Of a DNA stretch of 64,000 nucleotides, positions 53,469 through 64,000 are shown piece by piece. Source of the DNA: Mycolicibacterium mucogenicum DSM 44124 (GTDB lineage: Bacteria > Actinomycetota > Actinomycetes > Mycobacteriales > Mycobacteriaceae); NCBI RefSeq assembly GCF_005670685.2, contig NZ_CP062008.1, positions 248,001 through 312,000 of the forward strand, in the 5' to 3' direction. The notes beneath the pieces are model-generated. The model was not told the origin of the DNA, did not search any database, and saw nothing but the letters and a program-made list of their open reading frames with translations. Position numbers and translations under genes: made by a program. The first letter of the stretch is position 1. Each line of letters opens with the position of its first letter.

Positions 53469-64000
<10,532 letters not shown>

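Overview
The window is high-GC actinobacterial DNA and looks like a rapid-growing mycobacterium (Mycolicibacterium-type). The main reason is gene content and order. A DUF2613 mini-protein, lpqI and a TetR gene, then htdX-fabG4-fadA2 and later fadE5, are the same set, largely in the same order, as Rv0236A-Rv0244c of M. tuberculosis. Lipoprotein signals, F420-type enzymes, TANNNT -10 boxes placed 5-8 nt before ATG (leaderless style) and a large mycobacterial-type modular PKS agree. No sequence search was possible, so species is not assigned. I see no tRNA, rRNA, CRISPR array, transposase or integrase.

Layout. (1) 1-9.9 kb: core block with lpqI, tetR, htdX/fabG4 and fadA2. It is interrupted by a cobalamin riboswitch controlling a BtuF/BtuC/BtuD-like ABC importer, followed by a small membrane-anchored CHAP-like protein. 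(2) 10-15.5 kb: single accessory genes (SDR, MerR, DUF488 + TDT transporter, F420-dependent LLM enzyme, VIT1/CCC1 metal transporter, small HTH protein). (3) 15.6-21 kb: a polyhydroxyalkanoate module (acyl-CoA ligase - PHA synthase - PHA depolymerase) with a divergent PucR-type regulator. (4) 21-24.4 kb: fadE5 and a DHDPR-like dehydrogenase. (5) 24.4-52.5 kb: a roughly 28 kb mosaic locus for a surface heteropolysaccharide. It holds a low-molecular-weight tyrosine phosphatase, RmlA, four glycosyltransferases, an epimerase/dehydratase, two methyltransferases, a pyruvyl transferase, three OafA-SGNH acyltransferases, a Wzx flippase, a Wzy polymerase, two exported (Tat-like) carbohydrate-active candidates, a DUF4012 protein and a Wzc-like tyrosine kinase. 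(6) 52.6-64 kb: a frameshifted remnant, a small secreted protein and the 3' part of a bimodular type I PKS (KS-AT-KR-ACP-KS-AT-DH-ER-KR-ACP) that runs off the right edge.

How it fits together. The fad/fab/htd genes make and consume 3-hydroxyacyl thioesters. The divergent fabG4/fadA2 promoter and the fadE5 promoter both carry a TTAC-N6-GTAA palindrome, which suggests one shared repressor. The PHA module sits between these beta-oxidation genes and could draw on the same pool. The polysaccharide locus has nearly every part of a Wzx/Wzy-dependent assembly line (sugar nucleotide, repeat-unit glycosyltransferases, decorations, flip, polymerise, tyrosine kinase/phosphatase control). The initiating phosphoglycosyltransferase is missing and must be encoded elsewhere. 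Such a locus is not a textbook mycobacterial envelope pathway and is the most promising system here. The PKS domain order is what alternating -CH=CH-CH2-CH2- units of phleic acids would need, so trehalose polyphleate biosynthesis is a reasonable hypothesis.

Four copies of a dispersed hairpin repeat lie in the first 15.5 kb; I found none in the polysaccharide locus.
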